From positions 124,001 to 188,000 of the forward strand of contig NZ_JACVAQ010000002.1 of assembly GCF_014851905.1 (NCBI RefSeq): a stretch of DNA of 64,000 nt, given 5' to 3'. Below the pieces are notes generated by a model, which was not told where the DNA came from, did no database searches, and was given only the letters and a program-made list of their open reading frames with translations. The stretch's first letter is position 1. Each line of letters begins with the position of its first letter. The DNA comes from Pseudomonas sp. PDM14 (GTDB lineage Bacteria > Pseudomonadota > Gammaproteobacteria > Pseudomonadales > Pseudomonadaceae). The translations under genes were made by a program, and so were the position numbers. Shown here piece after piece: positions 53,133 to 62,386 of this stretch.

Positions 53133-54104
53133 TTATCGGCCGCTTTTCCCGGCGCTGGAGGCTGGCACTTTGCCAATGAATGCCAGCAGGGCCGGGGCCA
53201 GCTCGCTGGCCAGCGGCCGTTCGGGGTCGGCGTAGGAGGCCAGCTGCTGCTCGGTGTCGTCCGGGACGATACGCAGCACATGGTTCATGCCCTCGATCAG
53301 CAGCAGCTCGGCGTCGGGCTTGGCGGCCTTCAGGCGCTGCGCATCGACACGACTGATCTGGATGTCGGTGCTGCCCTGAACGATCAGAGCCGGCACCTGT
53401 ACCCGTGCGATGGCCTTGGCCGGCTCCTGGCGGAACAGCGACATCATGTACGGCTGCACGCTGGGGCGGAACAGCACCTGCAGCGGGTCGCTGACCTGTG
53501 CCTGCGGCTGCTGCGCCTTGAGCGAGGCGGTCAGGGCCAGGGCTTCGAGTAACAGTTCGGCAGGCAGGCGGCTGTGCAGTTGCTCCTGCAGCACCTCGTC
53601 CACCGGACGGCCGCTGCCGGCGATGCTGATCAGTGCGTCGGCACCGGCTTCGGGGGCCGCGAGGCTGGCGATCAGCGCTCCCTCGCTGTGGCCGATGAGG
53701 ATCAGACGGGAGAAACGCGGATCGGCCTTCAGCTGTTTGCCCCATGCCGCGGCATCCGCGGCGTAGCCTTCGACGCTGAGCAGGCGTTCGTCGGGGCCGG
53801 CCGCGTAGCTGGCGGCGATGCCGCGCTTGTCGTAGCGCACGCTGGCCACGCCACCTTGGGCCAACGCCTGGGCCAGGCGGCGCAGGCTGTCGTTGCGACC
53901 TTGCGGGTTGTTGCCGTTGCGGTCGGTGGGGCCCGAGCCGGCGATCAGCAGGGCGACCGGCACCGCGCCATCGCTCTCCGGCAACAGCAGGCTGCCATAC
54001 AGGGTGCCGCTCGGGGTGTGCAGTTCGGCGGGGCGGTGCAAGGTGGTCTGGGCGTGGAGCAGGGGGGCCAGGGCGAGCAGGCAGAGCATCAACAATGGGC
54101 GCAT
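53133..54104 (-). CDS. Secreted alpha/beta hydrolase
   Basis: A 323-residue hydrolase with a signal peptide (MRPLLMLCLLALAPLLHAQ). The oxyanion region is IAGSGPTDRNGNN, the nucleophile elbow GHSEG, the acid is probably the Asp of VQGSTDIQI and the catalytic His is in GMNHVLR. This is the YqiA/peptidase S9-like exported esterase group as far as I can judge. It is located in the periplasm, substrate unknown. It precedes the coiled-coil protein gene on the same strand with a 53-bp gap, and is divergent from aroC. Confidence 0.88.
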   Translation of the reverse strand: MRPLLMLCLLALAPLLHAQTTLHRPAELHTPSGTLYGSLLLPESDGAVPVALLIAGSGPTDRNGNNPQGRNDSLRRLAQALAQGGVASVRYDKRGIAASYAAGPDERLLSVEGYAADAAAWGKQLKADPRFSRLILIGHSEGALIASLAAPEAGADALISIAGSGRPVDEVLQEQLHSRLPAELLLEALALTASLKAQQPQAQVSDPLQVLFRPSVQPYMMSLFRQEPAKAIARVQVPALIVQGSTDIQISRVDAQRLKAAKPDAELLLIEGMNHVLRIVPDDTEQQLASYADPERPLASELAPALLAFIGKVPASSAGKSGR

Positions 54105-54233
54105 CGGTGTGATTCTGGGGGAATGTCGCTGTTGGAGCCGCGAGTGGCCGGGAAGGTTTCGGCGATCATGACACGCTGAAGCTCAGGTATACTCGCCGCC
54201 TTTCGTTCGAGGCTGATTCGCGGAGCGCCCTGC

Positions 54234-55325
54234 ATGTCCGGCAATACCTACGGCAAGCTGTTCACCGTCACCACTGCTGGCGAAAGCCACGGCCCGGCGC
54301 TGGTCGCCATCGTTGACGGGTGCCCGCCAGGCATCGAACTGTCCCTGGACGACCTGCAGCGCGACCTCGACCGCCGCAAACCGGGCACCAGCCGCCACAC
54401 CACTCAGCGCCAGGAAGCCGACAAAGTCGAAATCCTCTCCGGCGTGTTCGAAGGCAAGACCACCGGTTGCGCCATCGGCCTGCTGATCCGCAACACCGAC
54501 CAGAAGTCCAAGGACTACTCGGCGATCAAGGATCTGTTCCGCCCGGCCCACGCCGACTACACCTACCACCACAAGTACGGCATCCGCGACTACCGCGGCG
54601 GCGGCCGCAGCTCGGCGCGCGAGACCGCCATGCGCGTCGCCGCCGGCGCCATCGCCAAGAAGGTGCTGGCCGGCCTCGGTATCCAGGTGCGTGGCTACAT
54701 GAGCCAGCTTGGGCCCATCGAGATTCCGTTCAAGACCTGGGACAGCGTCGAGCAGAACGCCTTCTTCAGCCCCGACCCGGACAAGGTGCCGGAGCTGGAG
54801 GCCTACATGGACCAGTTGCGTCGTGACCAGGACTCGGTTGGCGCGAAGATCACCGTGGTCGCCGAGGGCGTGATGCCGGGCCTCGGCGAGCCGATCTTCG
54901 ACCGCCTGGACGCCGATCTGGCCCATGCGCTGATGAGCATCAACGCGGTCAAGGGCGTGGAGATCGGTGCCGGTTTCGCCAGCGTCGCCCAGCGCGGCAC
55001 CGAGCACCGCGACGAGCTGACACCGGAAGGCTTCCTGTCCAACAACGCTGGCGGCATTCTCGGTGGTATTTCCTCGGGCCAGCCGATCGTGGCTCACCTG
55101 GCGCTCAAGCCGACCTCCAGCATCACCACGCCGGGGCGCTCGATCGATGTCGACGGCAACCCGGTCGAGCTGATCACCAAGGGCCGCCACGACCCGTGCG
55201 TGGGCATCCGCGCCACGCCGATCGCCGAGGCGATGATGGCCATCGTGCTGCTCGACCATCTGCTGCGTCATCGCGGGCAGAATGCCGGAGTGCGGGTCGC
55301 CACGCCGGTGCTCGGTCAGCTCTGA
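54234..55325 (+). CDS. aroC: Chorismate synthase
   Basis: A 363-residue enzyme of the usual length that converts 5-enolpyruvylshikimate-3-phosphate to chorismate with reduced FMN, the last common step of aromatic amino acid synthesis. [18 protein letters not shown] at the N-terminus, [20 protein letters not shown], and the C-terminal [17 protein letters not shown] are conserved signatures. The start at 54234 is canonical. It is followed on the same strand, 46 bp later, by an MFS gene that overlaps mtnB. Confidence 0.98.
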   Translation: MSGNTYGKLFTVTTAGESHGPALVAIVDGCPPGIELSLDDLQRDLDRRKPGTSRHTTQRQEADKVEILSGVFEGKTTGCAIGLLIRNTDQKSKDYSAIKDLFRPAHADYTYHHKYGIRDYRGGGRSSARETAMRVAAGAIAKKVLAGLGIQVRGYMSQLGPIEIPFKTWDSVEQNAFFSPDPDKVPELEAYMDQLRRDQDSVGAKITVVAEGVMPGLGEPIFDRLDADLAHALMSINAVKGVEIGAGFASVAQRGTEHRDELTPEGFLSNNAGGILGGISSGQPIVAHLALKPTSSITTPGRSIDVDGNPVELITKGRHDPCVGIRATPIAEAMMAIVLLDHLLRHRGQNAGVRVATPVLGQL

Positions 55326-55371
55326 TCGCCAGGCGGTCGTTCGTCATGCCGCCATGGATGTTGGGCCGCCA

Positions 55372-56535
55372 ATGAACGCCACGTTCCCTTATTGGCGGCT
55401 GTCCGGCTTCTACCTGTTCTACTTCGCTCTGCTCGGCGCTACGGCGCCGTTTCTCGGCCTGTACTTCGCCCACCTGGGTTTTTCGCCGGCACGCATCGGC
55501 GAGCTGGTGGCCATACCCATGCTCATGCGCTGCCTGGCGCCGAGCCTGTGGGGCTGGCTCGGCGACTACACGGGTCGGCGCCTGCTGATCGTGCGTATCG
55601 GCGCCATCTGCACCTTGCTCAGCCTCAGCCTGATCTTCGTCAGCCAGAGTTATGCCTGGCTGGCGCTGGTGATGGCGCTGCACGCGTTCTTCTGGCACGC
55701 GGTGCTGCCGCAGTTCGAGGTGATCACCCTGGCGCACCTGCGCGAGCAGTCGGCGCGCTACGCGCAGATCCGCCTGTGGGGCTCGATCGGCTTCATCCTC
55801 GCGGTGGTCGGCCTGGGCAAGCTGTTCGAGTTGTTCAGCCTGGCCGCATACCCCTGGGCGCTGATCGTGATCATCGCCGGTATCGCCCTGAGCAGCTTCT
55901 GGGTGCCGGATGCGCAGCCGCTGGTGAGTGCCCGGCCGCAGCAGGCCGGCGGTTTTCTCGCCCAGCTTTGCCAACCGGGGGTGCTGGCGTTTTATGGTTG
56001 TGTCGGGCTGATGCAGCTGTCCCACGGGCCGTACTACACCTTTCTCAGCATTCACCTGGAAAACCTCGGCTATGCGCGCGGCGTGATCGGCATGCTCTGG
56101 GCCCTGGGCGTGGTCGCCGAGGTGCTGGTGTTCCTGGTCATGGTGCGCCTGCTGCAGCGTTTCAGCCTGCGCCAGGTGCTGGTGGCCAGCTTTCTCATTG
56201 CTGCCGTGCGCTGGTTGCTGCTGGGCTTTCAGGCCGAGCACCTGGGCGTGCTGCTGTTCGCCCAGGTGCTGCATGCGGCGACCTTCGGCAGCTTCCACGC
56301 CGCGGCGATCCATTTCGTCCAGCGTAGTTTCGGCGCCCAGCAGCAGGGCCAGGGCCAGGCGCTGTACGCCTCGCTTGCCGGTGTCGGCGGCGCGCTGGGT
56401 GCGCTGTATGCCGGCTACAGCTGGAAGACGCTGGGCCCGGAATGGACTTTTGCCCTGGCCAGCCTGGCAGCATTCGCCGCAGCCGTTATCATGGCCACCC
56501 ACGCGCAACCCCAACCGCAACAGGAGCGGCCATGA
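55372..56535 (+). CDS. MFS transporter (phenylpropionate-permease-like), coupled to mtnB
   Basis: A 387-residue transporter of the MFS_1-like group (HcaT/phenylpropionate permease family) with 12 predicted helices; YWRLSGFYLFYFALLGATAPFLGLYF and WGWLGDYTGRR in the first half and GSFHAAAIHFVQRSFG in the second are typical. The start at 55372 omits 30 upstream codons that have no ribosome site. Its last bases overlap the mtnB start (ATGA), so it is cotranslated with methionine salvage genes and may move a thio-sugar or related metabolite (inference). Confidence 0.88.
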   Translation: MNATFPYWRLSGFYLFYFALLGATAPFLGLYFAHLGFSPARIGELVAIPMLMRCLAPSLWGWLGDYTGRRLLIVRIGAICTLLSLSLIFVSQSYAWLALVMALHAFFWHAVLPQFEVITLAHLREQSARYAQIRLWGSIGFILAVVGLGKLFELFSLAAYPWALIVIIAGIALSSFWVPDAQPLVSARPQQAGGFLAQLCQPGVLAFYGCVGLMQLSHGPYYTFLSIHLENLGYARGVIGMLWALGVVAEVLVFLVMVRLLQRFSLRQVLVASFLIAAVRWLLLGFQAEHLGVLLFAQVLHAATFGSFHAAAIHFVQRSFGAQQQGQGQALYASLAGVGGALGALYAGYSWKTLGPEWTFALASLAAFAAAVIMATHAQPQPQQERP

Positions 56536-57143
56536 ACCGCGAACATCTGGCCCGGCAGATCGTCGACGCCGGCCGTTTTCTCTACGACCGCGGCTGGTCG
56601 CCCGCCACCAGCAGCAACTATTCGCTGCGCCTGGGCGCCGACCAGGCGCTGCTTACCGTGTCCGGCAAGCACAAGGGCCAGCTCGAACTGGACGACGTGT
56701 TGGCCACTGATCTCGATGGACACAGCCTGGAGCCAGGCAAGAAGCCCTCGGCGGAAACCCTGCTGCACACCCAGCTGTACCGCTGGAAACCCGAGATTGG
56801 CGCGGTGCTGCACACCCATTCGGTGAACGCCACGGTGCTCTCGCGCCTGAGCCTGAGCGATTCGCTGGTGTTCGCCGACTACGAGCTGCAGAAAGCCTTC
56901 ACGGGTATCAGCAGCCACGAGTCGCAGGTCGAGGTGCCGATCTTCGACAATGACCAGGATATCGCCCGCCTGGCTGCACGCATCCAACCCTGGCTGGATA
57001 CCCACCCCGATTGTGTCGGCTACCTGATTCGCGGCCATGGCCTGTACACCTGGGGCGCGCAGATGAGCGACGCCCTGCGCCAGATCGAGGCCTTCGAGTT
57101 TCTTTTCGAGTGCGAACTGAAGGTGCGTGCGTTGCAACGCTGA
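56532..57143 (+). CDS. mtnB: Methylthioribulose-1-phosphate dehydratase
   Basis: A 203-residue class II aldolase/adducin-fold enzyme of the methionine salvage pathway. Zinc ligands are the paired histidines of VLHTHSVN and the His of RGHGLYTWG; GWSPATSSNYSLRL is the usual N-terminal motif. It dehydrates 5-methylthioribulose-1-phosphate. It overlaps the MFS gene by four bases and precedes mtnD by 93 bp. mtnA and mtnP are not in the window, so they are elsewhere. Confidence 0.95.
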   Translation: MNREHLARQIVDAGRFLYDRGWSPATSSNYSLRLGADQALLTVSGKHKGQLELDDVLATDLDGHSLEPGKKPSAETLLHTQLYRWKPEIGAVLHTHSVNATVLSRLSLSDSLVFADYELQKAFTGISSHESQVEVPIFDNDQDIARLAARIQPWLDTHPDCVGYLIRGHGLYTWGAQMSDALRQIEAFEFLFECELKVRALQR

Positions 57144-57236
57144 GGTGGAGCGCCCAGCAATCCGACTGCCACCAATCAATCCATAAGAATCCAGCTACAG
57201 CACGAGCTGAGCGACCCAACCGCGAGGACGCCGCCG

Positions 57237-57782
57237 ATGAGCAGCCTGACCGTCTACCACCAGTCCAGCCCGGACGTACCGAACAAGATGCTGACCCATG
57301 TCGAGGACATTGCCTCGACCCTGGCCGAGGTCGGCGTGCGCTTCGAGCGCTGGCAGGCCGCTGCGCCGATCCAGCCCGGCGCCAGCGCGGAGGAGGTGAT
57401 CGCCGCCTACCGCCCGCAGATCGACACGCTGATGAACGAGCGCGGCTACGTCACCGTCGACGTGGTCAGCTTGGACAAGAGCCATCCGCAAAAGGACGAG
57501 CTACGCGCCAAGTTCCTCGACGAACACCGCCACGCCGAGGACGAAGTGCGTTTCTTCGTCGCCGGCCGGGGGCTGTTCACCCTGCACATCGACGACTACG
57601 TGTATGCGGTGCTGTGCGAGAAGAACGACCTGATCTCGGTACCGGCCGGCATCCGCCACTGGTTCGACATGGGCGAGTTTCCGCACTTCGTGGCCATTCG
57701 CCTGTTCAACAACCCCGAGGGCTGGGTGGCCAACTTCACCGGTGACGATATCGCCGGGCGCTTCCCGCGCCTCGAAGACTGA
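57237..57782 (+). CDS. mtnD: Acireductone dioxygenase
   Basis: A 181-residue cupin enzyme that oxidises acireductone to the keto-acid precursor of methionine (with iron) or to off-pathway products (with nickel). Metal ligands are in EHRHAEDEVRFF (two His and a Glu) and in GIRHWFDMG. The full motif set and length fit. It is the second enzyme gene of an mtnB-mtnD-mtnC cluster. The product after mtnC acts before MtnD in the pathway, so gene order is not pathway order. Confidence 0.96.
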   Translation: MSSLTVYHQSSPDVPNKMLTHVEDIASTLAEVGVRFERWQAAAPIQPGASAEEVIAAYRPQIDTLMNERGYVTVDVVSLDKSHPQKDELRAKFLDEHRHAEDEVRFFVAGRGLFTLHIDDYVYAVLCEKNDLISVPAGIRHWFDMGEFPHFVAIRLFNNPEGWVANFTGDDIAGRFPRLED

Positions 57783-57789
57783 ATGTTCA

Positions 57790-57890
57790 ATCCTTCTCCC
57801 ACCGGGAGAAGGTGTCCCATAGGGGCGGATGAGGGCTGTCTCCCTCACCGGTACGCCGGTCGCCTCAGCCCTCTCCCGAAGAAAGAGGGG
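57790..57890. repeat. Hairpin-rich intergenic repeat between mtnD and mtnC
   Basis: CCTTCTCCC-ACC-GGGAGAAGG (57792-57812) is followed by GGATGAGGGCTG and, after about 28 bases, CAGCCCTCTCCCG, which can pair with GAGGGCTG. Such CCTTCTCCCACCGGGAGAAGG units are widely dispersed in Pseudomonas and relatives (family knowledge). Here it interrupts the mtnD-mtnC operon and could act as an mRNA processing or stability element. Confidence 0.7.
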
Positions 57891-57911
57891 ATGTGAATAC
57901 CTGGAGTCTCT

Positions 57912-58595
57912 ATGCCGATCAACGCCATCCTCACCGATATCGAAGGCACCACCAGCGCGGTGAGCTTCGTCTTCGACGTGCTGTTTCCCTATGCCGCCGA
58001 GCACCTGCCGCAGTTCGTCCGTGACCACGCCGAGCAGCCCGAGGTCGCGCAACAGCTGGCGGCGGTACGCGCGCAGAGTAGCGAGGCCGACGCCGACGTG
58101 GAGCGGGTGATCGAAATCCTGCTGGGCTGGATCGCCGAGGACCGCAAGGCCACGCCGCTGAAGGCGCTGCAGGGCATGGTCTGGGCGCAGGGCTACCGGG
58201 CTGGCCAGCTCAAGGGGCATGTCTACCCGGATGCCGTGGAGGCCTTGAAGCGCTGGAAGGACGAGGGCTACGCGCTGTACGTCTATTCATCCGGTTCGAT
58301 CCAGGCGCAGCAGCTGATCTTCGGTTGTTCGCAGGCGGGCGACCTGTCAGCGCTGTTCTCCGGCTACTTCGATACCACCAGTGGCCCCAAGCGCGAGGTG
58401 CAGTCCTACCGCACCATCACCGAGGCCATCGGTGTGCCGGCGCAGGACATCCTGTTTCTGTCGGACATCGTCGAAGAGCTGGACGCCGCGCAGCAGGCTG
58501 GCCTGCAGACCGTGGGCCTGGCTCGCGAGGGCGGTGTGCTGGCCGGGCATGACACCGTGGCCAGCTTCGCGGTGATCGACCTGACGCGTTTCTGA
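57912..58595 (+). CDS. mtnC: Enolase-phosphatase E1
   Basis: A 227-residue HAD-superfamily enzyme of the methionine salvage pathway, acting on 2,3-diketo-5-methylthiopentyl-1-phosphate both as enolase and phosphatase to give acireductone. HAD motifs are clear: motif [16 protein letters not shown] (nucleophile Asp), motif [13 protein letters not shown], the Lys in [11 protein letters not shown], and motif [12 protein letters not shown]. Length fits. It follows mtnD after a 129-bp gap filled by a palindromic repeat. Confidence 0.95.
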   Translation: MPINAILTDIEGTTSAVSFVFDVLFPYAAEHLPQFVRDHAEQPEVAQQLAAVRAQSSEADADVERVIEILLGWIAEDRKATPLKALQGMVWAQGYRAGQLKGHVYPDAVEALKRWKDEGYALYVYSSGSIQAQQLIFGCSQAGDLSALFSGYFDTTSGPKREVQSYRTITEAIGVPAQDILFLSDIVEELDAAQQAGLQTVGLAREGGVLAGHDTVASFAVIDLTRF

Positions 58596-58637
58596 TTCGA
58601 GCCGTTCGCCACAGTGCGTGGCGCTGGCAGATAACTC

Positions 58638-58673
58638 CGCAGGGTGGATCGCTGAGAGGCCATCCACCCTGCG
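58638..58673. terminator. Palindrome between convergent mtnC and TonB receptor genes
   Basis: CGCAGGGTGGAT (58638-58649) and ATCCACCCTGCG (58662-58673) are perfect 12-bp arms with a 12-base loop. It lies 42 bp after mtnC and 3 bp after the receptor stop on the other strand. It lacks T tracts but could act as a factor-assisted terminator for both. Confidence 0.5.
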
Positions 58674-58676
58674 CCC

Positions 58677-61148
58677 TCAGTACTCCCAGCGCAGGGTCGC
58701 ACTCAGGCTGCGCGGTTCGCCATACAGGTCGCTGTAGACGCTGGTACTGGCGTAGTACGCCTTGTCGAACAGGTTGTTGACGTTGACCGTGCCGGTGAAG
58801 TGCTCGTCGAAGCGGTAGCGCGCCAGCAGGTCGACGAGGGCGTAGCTGCCTTGCGTCGCTTCCAGCGTGGTGCCGGGGATGACCTCGCTGTTGCCGTAGC
58901 TGGTTGCGCTTTCCCAGCGCACACCACCGCCCAGGGTCAGGCGGTTCAGCTCGCCCTGCAGGTTGTAGGTGCTGAACAGCTTCACGCTGTTGCGCGGGAA
59001 ACCGACGTTGACGTCCACACCCTGCGGGTAATAGGTGTTCACGTGGCTGTAACCGGCCTGCACCTGCCAGCCCGGCAGCAGTTCGCCGGCCACTTCCAGC
59101 TCGACGCCGCGCACCTTGAGGTCGGCGGCCTGTACCGCTTCCTCGCCATTGTCGAAGTAGAAACCGGTGCCGACCGGGTAGTTGCTGACCTTGGACTCGA
59201 ACAGTGCGCCGGTGATGTTGAGGCGGCCGTCGTAGTACTCGCCCTTGGCGCCGACTTCATAGCTGTCGCCTTCGGTCGGGTCGAGGAAGGCACCCTCCGG
59301 GGTCTTGCTCGACTGCGGTTTGAAGATGCTGGTGTAGCTGGCGTAGACCGAGTGGTGCTGGTCGAGGTCGTAGACCAGACCGGCGTATGGCGTGAATTCG
59401 CCATTCTCCTGCTTCTTGCCGTCACCCGGCGCATAGTCAGTCGGGTCGCCGTAGTAGAGCTGCGACTGCTCGACCTTGTAGTAGCTGGCGCGCGCGCCGA
59501 GGATCAGCGACAGGTCGTCGGTCGGCTTGAAGCGGGCAGAGGTGTAGCCGGCGTACTGGCGCTGGGCGTATTCGATATCGCCCAAACGGTCCAGCGGCGG
59601 CTTCTCGATGTCGCCATGCCAGTCGTGAACGTTGGGAATCGCCGGGTCCCAGCTGCTGCCGCTGTAGTCGTACCACAGCGGGTAGGCGCCGGTGTTGCTG
59701 CGGTATTTGCTGGCGCTGACGCCGACCACCAGTTCGTGCTCGCGACCGAACAGGCTGAACGGGCCGGTGGCGTAGGCATCGATTGAATTCTGCTCGGGCT
59801 TGCTCGGCCACTTGGCCATGAACAGGTTGGTGCCTGCGCCGGTCTGCTGGTCGGGGTAGCCGTAGCTGCTGAACCAGCCGTATTCGACATCGTTGTCGTC
59901 GCGCATGTTGGTGTAGGCCACCTTGGCCAGCCAGTCGTTGTCGAAGCGGTGTTCGTAGGTGGCGAAGATCGAGGTGCGTTGACGGTCGGCATAGCTCCAG
60001 TCCGCCGCCGAGTTGAAGGAGCGCTTGAAGTCGGTGCGCTCACCGTTGCTATAGAAGGCCGGGAAGCCGAAGTAGGCGCAGGCATCGCAGTTGCGCACTT
60101 GGTAGTCGATGCCGAGGCTGACGGTGTCGCGCTCGGTCAGGTCGGCCTCGATCACCCCGTAGGCGACCTGGCGCTCGGTGCTGAGACGATCGATGAACGA
60201 GTTGGCGGTCTGGTATGCGCCGACCAGGCGGCCGCGCACATTGCCGGTTTCGGTCAGCGGGCCGGACACGTCGAACTCGGTGCGGTAGTTGTCCCACGAG
60301 CCCGCGGTGCCCTGGATCGAGGCCTGGAATTCGCGGGTCGGGCGCTTGCGCACCATGTTGATGGTGGCCGACGGGTTGCCTGTACCGCTGAGCAGGCCGG
60401 TGGAGCCGCGCACGATCTCGACCCGGTCGTAGACCGCCATGTCGTTGGACTGGTTGCTCATCGACGGCTCGAAGATGGTCGGGATGCCATCGACCTGGAA
60501 CGTCTCGATCTTCATGCCGCGGGAGAAGATGCCGACTTCCTCGTCGGAGGAGGTGCTCTTTTTCTTGTAGAGGACGCCCGGCGCCTGGGCCAGTACGTCT
60601 TCGAGGCTGTTCATGTGCTGGTCGCGAATGCGCTGGCTGGTGATCACGCTGACCGACTGCGGGGTTTCGCGAATCGACAGCGGCAGCTTGGTAGCGGTCG
60701 CGGTCGCCGCCGTGGTGTAGGAGCCGGTACCTTCGGTGGTGCTGCCCAGGCCGCTACCAGTGACGGCGGTGGGGCCGAGTTCCACTGCGCTGGCATCCTT
60801 GGCCACCGGCAGCAGGACATAGCCATTACCGCTCTGCTGGGCGGTAAAGCCGCTGCCACGCAGCAGCACGGCGAAACCCTCTGCCACCGTGTAGCTGCCG
60901 TTCAGTCCGGTGCTGCTTTTACCGGCGAGACCCTGGGCTTCGAAGATGATCGCCACGCCCGACTGCTGGGCGAAACGGTTCAGGCTCGCGCCCAGCGGGC
61001 CGGCAGCGATGCTGTAGTGCTGGCTGCTGGCGGCGTTGTTCTCGGCCAGGGCCAGGCCGGGTACGGCAACCCCGAGCGCGGCGGTGCAGGCCAGGTGAAC
61101 GGCGAGGGCGATGGGCGCCAGGGCAGGGCGCGGAGACTTCATGTGCAT
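58677..61148 (-). CDS. TonB-dependent siderophore receptor with N-terminal STN signalling domain
   Basis: An 823-residue outer membrane receptor. After a signal peptide (to about residue 35), an STN domain is recognisable (FAQQSGVAIIFEAQGLAGKS to SGNGYVLLP, ~50-110). The plug has LPLSIRETPQSVSVITSQRI and YDRVEIVRGSTGLLSGTGNP, and the barrel ends with a terminal aromatic residue after LRW. This FpvA/FecA-type layout lets the receptor signal through a FecR-like anti-sigma protein. Genes for the sigma factor and FecR lie upstream on the same strand, the classical cell-surface signalling arrangement. Start ATG at 61148 is chosen; another Met lies two codons on. Confidence 0.95.
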   Translation of the reverse strand: MHMKSPRPALAPIALAVHLACTAALGVAVPGLALAENNAASSQHYSIAAGPLGASLNRFAQQSGVAIIFEAQGLAGKSSTGLNGSYTVAEGFAVLLRGSGFTAQQSGNGYVLLPVAKDASAVELGPTAVTGSGLGSTTEGTGSYTTAATATATKLPLSIRETPQSVSVITSQRIRDQHMNSLEDVLAQAPGVLYKKKSTSSDEEVGIFSRGMKIETFQVDGIPTIFEPSMSNQSNDMAVYDRVEIVRGSTGLLSGTGNPSATINMVRKRPTREFQASIQGTAGSWDNYRTEFDVSGPLTETGNVRGRLVGAYQTANSFIDRLSTERQVAYGVIEADLTERDTVSLGIDYQVRNCDACAYFGFPAFYSNGERTDFKRSFNSAADWSYADRQRTSIFATYEHRFDNDWLAKVAYTNMRDDNDVEYGWFSSYGYPDQQTGAGTNLFMAKWPSKPEQNSIDAYATGPFSLFGREHELVVGVSASKYRSNTGAYPLWYDYSGSSWDPAIPNVHDWHGDIEKPPLDRLGDIEYAQRQYAGYTSARFKPTDDLSLILGARASYYKVEQSQLYYGDPTDYAPGDGKKQENGEFTPYAGLVYDLDQHHSVYASYTSIFKPQSSKTPEGAFLDPTEGDSYEVGAKGEYYDGRLNITGALFESKVSNYPVGTGFYFDNGEEAVQAADLKVRGVELEVAGELLPGWQVQAGYSHVNTYYPQGVDVNVGFPRNSVKLFSTYNLQGELNRLTLGGGVRWESATSYGNSEVIPGTTLEATQGSYALVDLLARYRFDEHFTGTVNVNNLFDKAYYASTSVYSDLYGEPRSLSATLRWEY

Positions 61149-61254
61149 GGCGGGGACAGTTCCTGTTGTCGTATTGGCTTCTTCCTTGACGGGCAGCGTT
61201 GCCAAAGCGGAACCACAGATTCGAAATTAGTTGCTGGCGCCCATGCTCCAGCGT

Positions 61255-61407
61255 GGGAGCAGATCCGGGGACGCTCTGCGTCCCGCAGACGCAGAGCGTC
61301 TGTAAGCGCATTCCCACGCGGAGCGTGGGAACGATCAATATTTGACGCCTCGACGTGGGAACGATCAACGCGGACGGTTCGACACCTCGACGTGGGAGCG
61401 ATCAACA
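61255..61407. repeat. Repeat array in the receptor upstream region (CGTGGGAACGATCAA units)
   Basis: Contains a perfect 13-bp palindrome GACGCTCTGCGTC / GACGCAGAGCGTC (61270-61300), then TTCCCACGC-GGA-GCGTGGGAA (61311-61331), and three direct copies of CGTGGGA-(A/G)-CGATCAA starting at 61324, 61354 and 61391. The last two also share the preceding CCTCGA. The unit recurs once at 29569-29595. The array occupies most of the gap between the FecR-like gene and the receptor start. Confidence 0.75.
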
Positions 61408-61425
61408 ATCATTTTGTGCGGTGCC

Positions 61426-62385
61426 TCAGCGCCGGCTGACTCGCACCAGCCAGGGGGTGATGCGCTGCACATCGACCGGCAGCGCATCGGCGATCAGCTG
61501 CAACGCACGGTCGCTGTCATCCAGCGGCAACACAGCCGACACGCGCAGTTCGGCAAGGGCCGCGCGGTCGAAGTGCACGTAGCCAGCGCGTTGCTGCGCC
61601 AGTTCATCGAGCACGGCGGTCAGCGGCTGGTCCTGCACCACCAACTGGCGCTGCTGCCAGGCATCGGCAACGCTGGCGGTGTCCACCGTACCAAGCGTCT
61701 GCACCTGGTCCGGCGAAATGCGGGCCTGCTCGCCTGCCGCCACTTCGGTCGTCGCGCTGGAGCGCACGCCATGTGCCGCGACTCGTGACTCGAGCATGGT
61801 CAGCAGGGTGCTGCCATCCTCGCGCTTGACCAGGAAGCGCGTGCCCAGCGCACGGATCTCACCCTGTTCGGTGGCGACGATGAACGGGCGCTGAGCGTCG
61901 TGGGCGACGTCGACGAGGATCTCGCCGCGCAGCAGTTCGACGCGCCGCTGCTGGTCGTCGAAGTGCAGGTCCACCGCGCTGTTGCCGGCAAGGCTGATCT
62001 GCGATTGATCGGCCAGCGTGCGGGTTTGCCACTGCGCCGGGGCGGTGCGCAGGTCCGCCAGCCAATAGACCGCAGCCTGGCTGCGTACCAGCAACCCGAG
62101 AGGCAGGGCCAGGGCAATTACCAGCAAAAGGGCGCTGATGCTGCGTTTGCCACGTGGCGTGCGTCGGCGCCCGACGCTCAATGCAGCGCGAACCGGGGCT
62201 TTCTGCAGGCGCAGTGCCTGCATCTGCGCGACGAAGTTCTGCATGCGCTCGAGGGCGGCAGTGTGTTGGCTATCGGCGTGCTTCCAGGCGTCGAAGCGCG
62301 CCAGTTCATCTGCCTCGAGGCTGCCTTCATGCAGGCGCAGCAGCCAGTCGGCCGCCTGTTCGTTGATGTCTGCGCTGCTGCTCAT
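61426..62385 (-). CDS. FecR-family anti-sigma / sigma-regulator protein
   Basis: A 319-residue inner membrane regulator. The N-terminal cytosolic part (AADWLLRLHEGSLEADELARF) is the sigma-factor contact domain (DUF4880), a single membrane helix lies at ~83-101 (ISALLLVIALALPLGLLV), and the periplasmic part carries the FecR domain (ILVDVAHDAQRPFIVATEQG, IRALGTRFLV) and a C-terminal STN-like domain that would contact the receptor. It transmits ferric siderophore signals to the sigma factor whose gene ends one base upstream. Confidence 0.95.
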   Translation of the reverse strand: MSSSADINEQAADWLLRLHEGSLEADELARFDAWKHADSQHTAALERMQNFVAQMQALRLQKAPVRAALSVGRRRTPRGKRSISALLLVIALALPLGLLVRSQAAVYWLADLRTAPAQWQTRTLADQSQISLAGNSAVDLHFDDQQRRVELLRGEILVDVAHDAQRPFIVATEQGEIRALGTRFLVKREDGSTLLTMLESRVAAHGVRSSATTEVAAGEQARISPDQVQTLGTVDTASVADAWQQRQLVVQDQPLTAVLDELAQQRAGYVHFDRAALAELRVSAVLPLDDSDRALQLIADALPVDVQRITPWLVRVSRR

Positions 62386-62386
62386 C

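Noticed and set aside
54183..55271. A 362-codon frame opposite aroC
   Set aside because: aroC signatures on the plus strand are complete; the antisense product has no family features.
57783..57911. A SAM or methionine-related riboswitch between mtnD and mtnC
   Set aside because: The hairpins match a dispersed intergenic repeat type and lack the conserved core of SAM riboswitches; location inside the operon also argues against it.
61255..61407. A CRISPR array
   Set aside because: Only three short direct repeats at unequal spacing (30 and 37 bp), partly palindromic and shared with another intergenic site; no cas genes.
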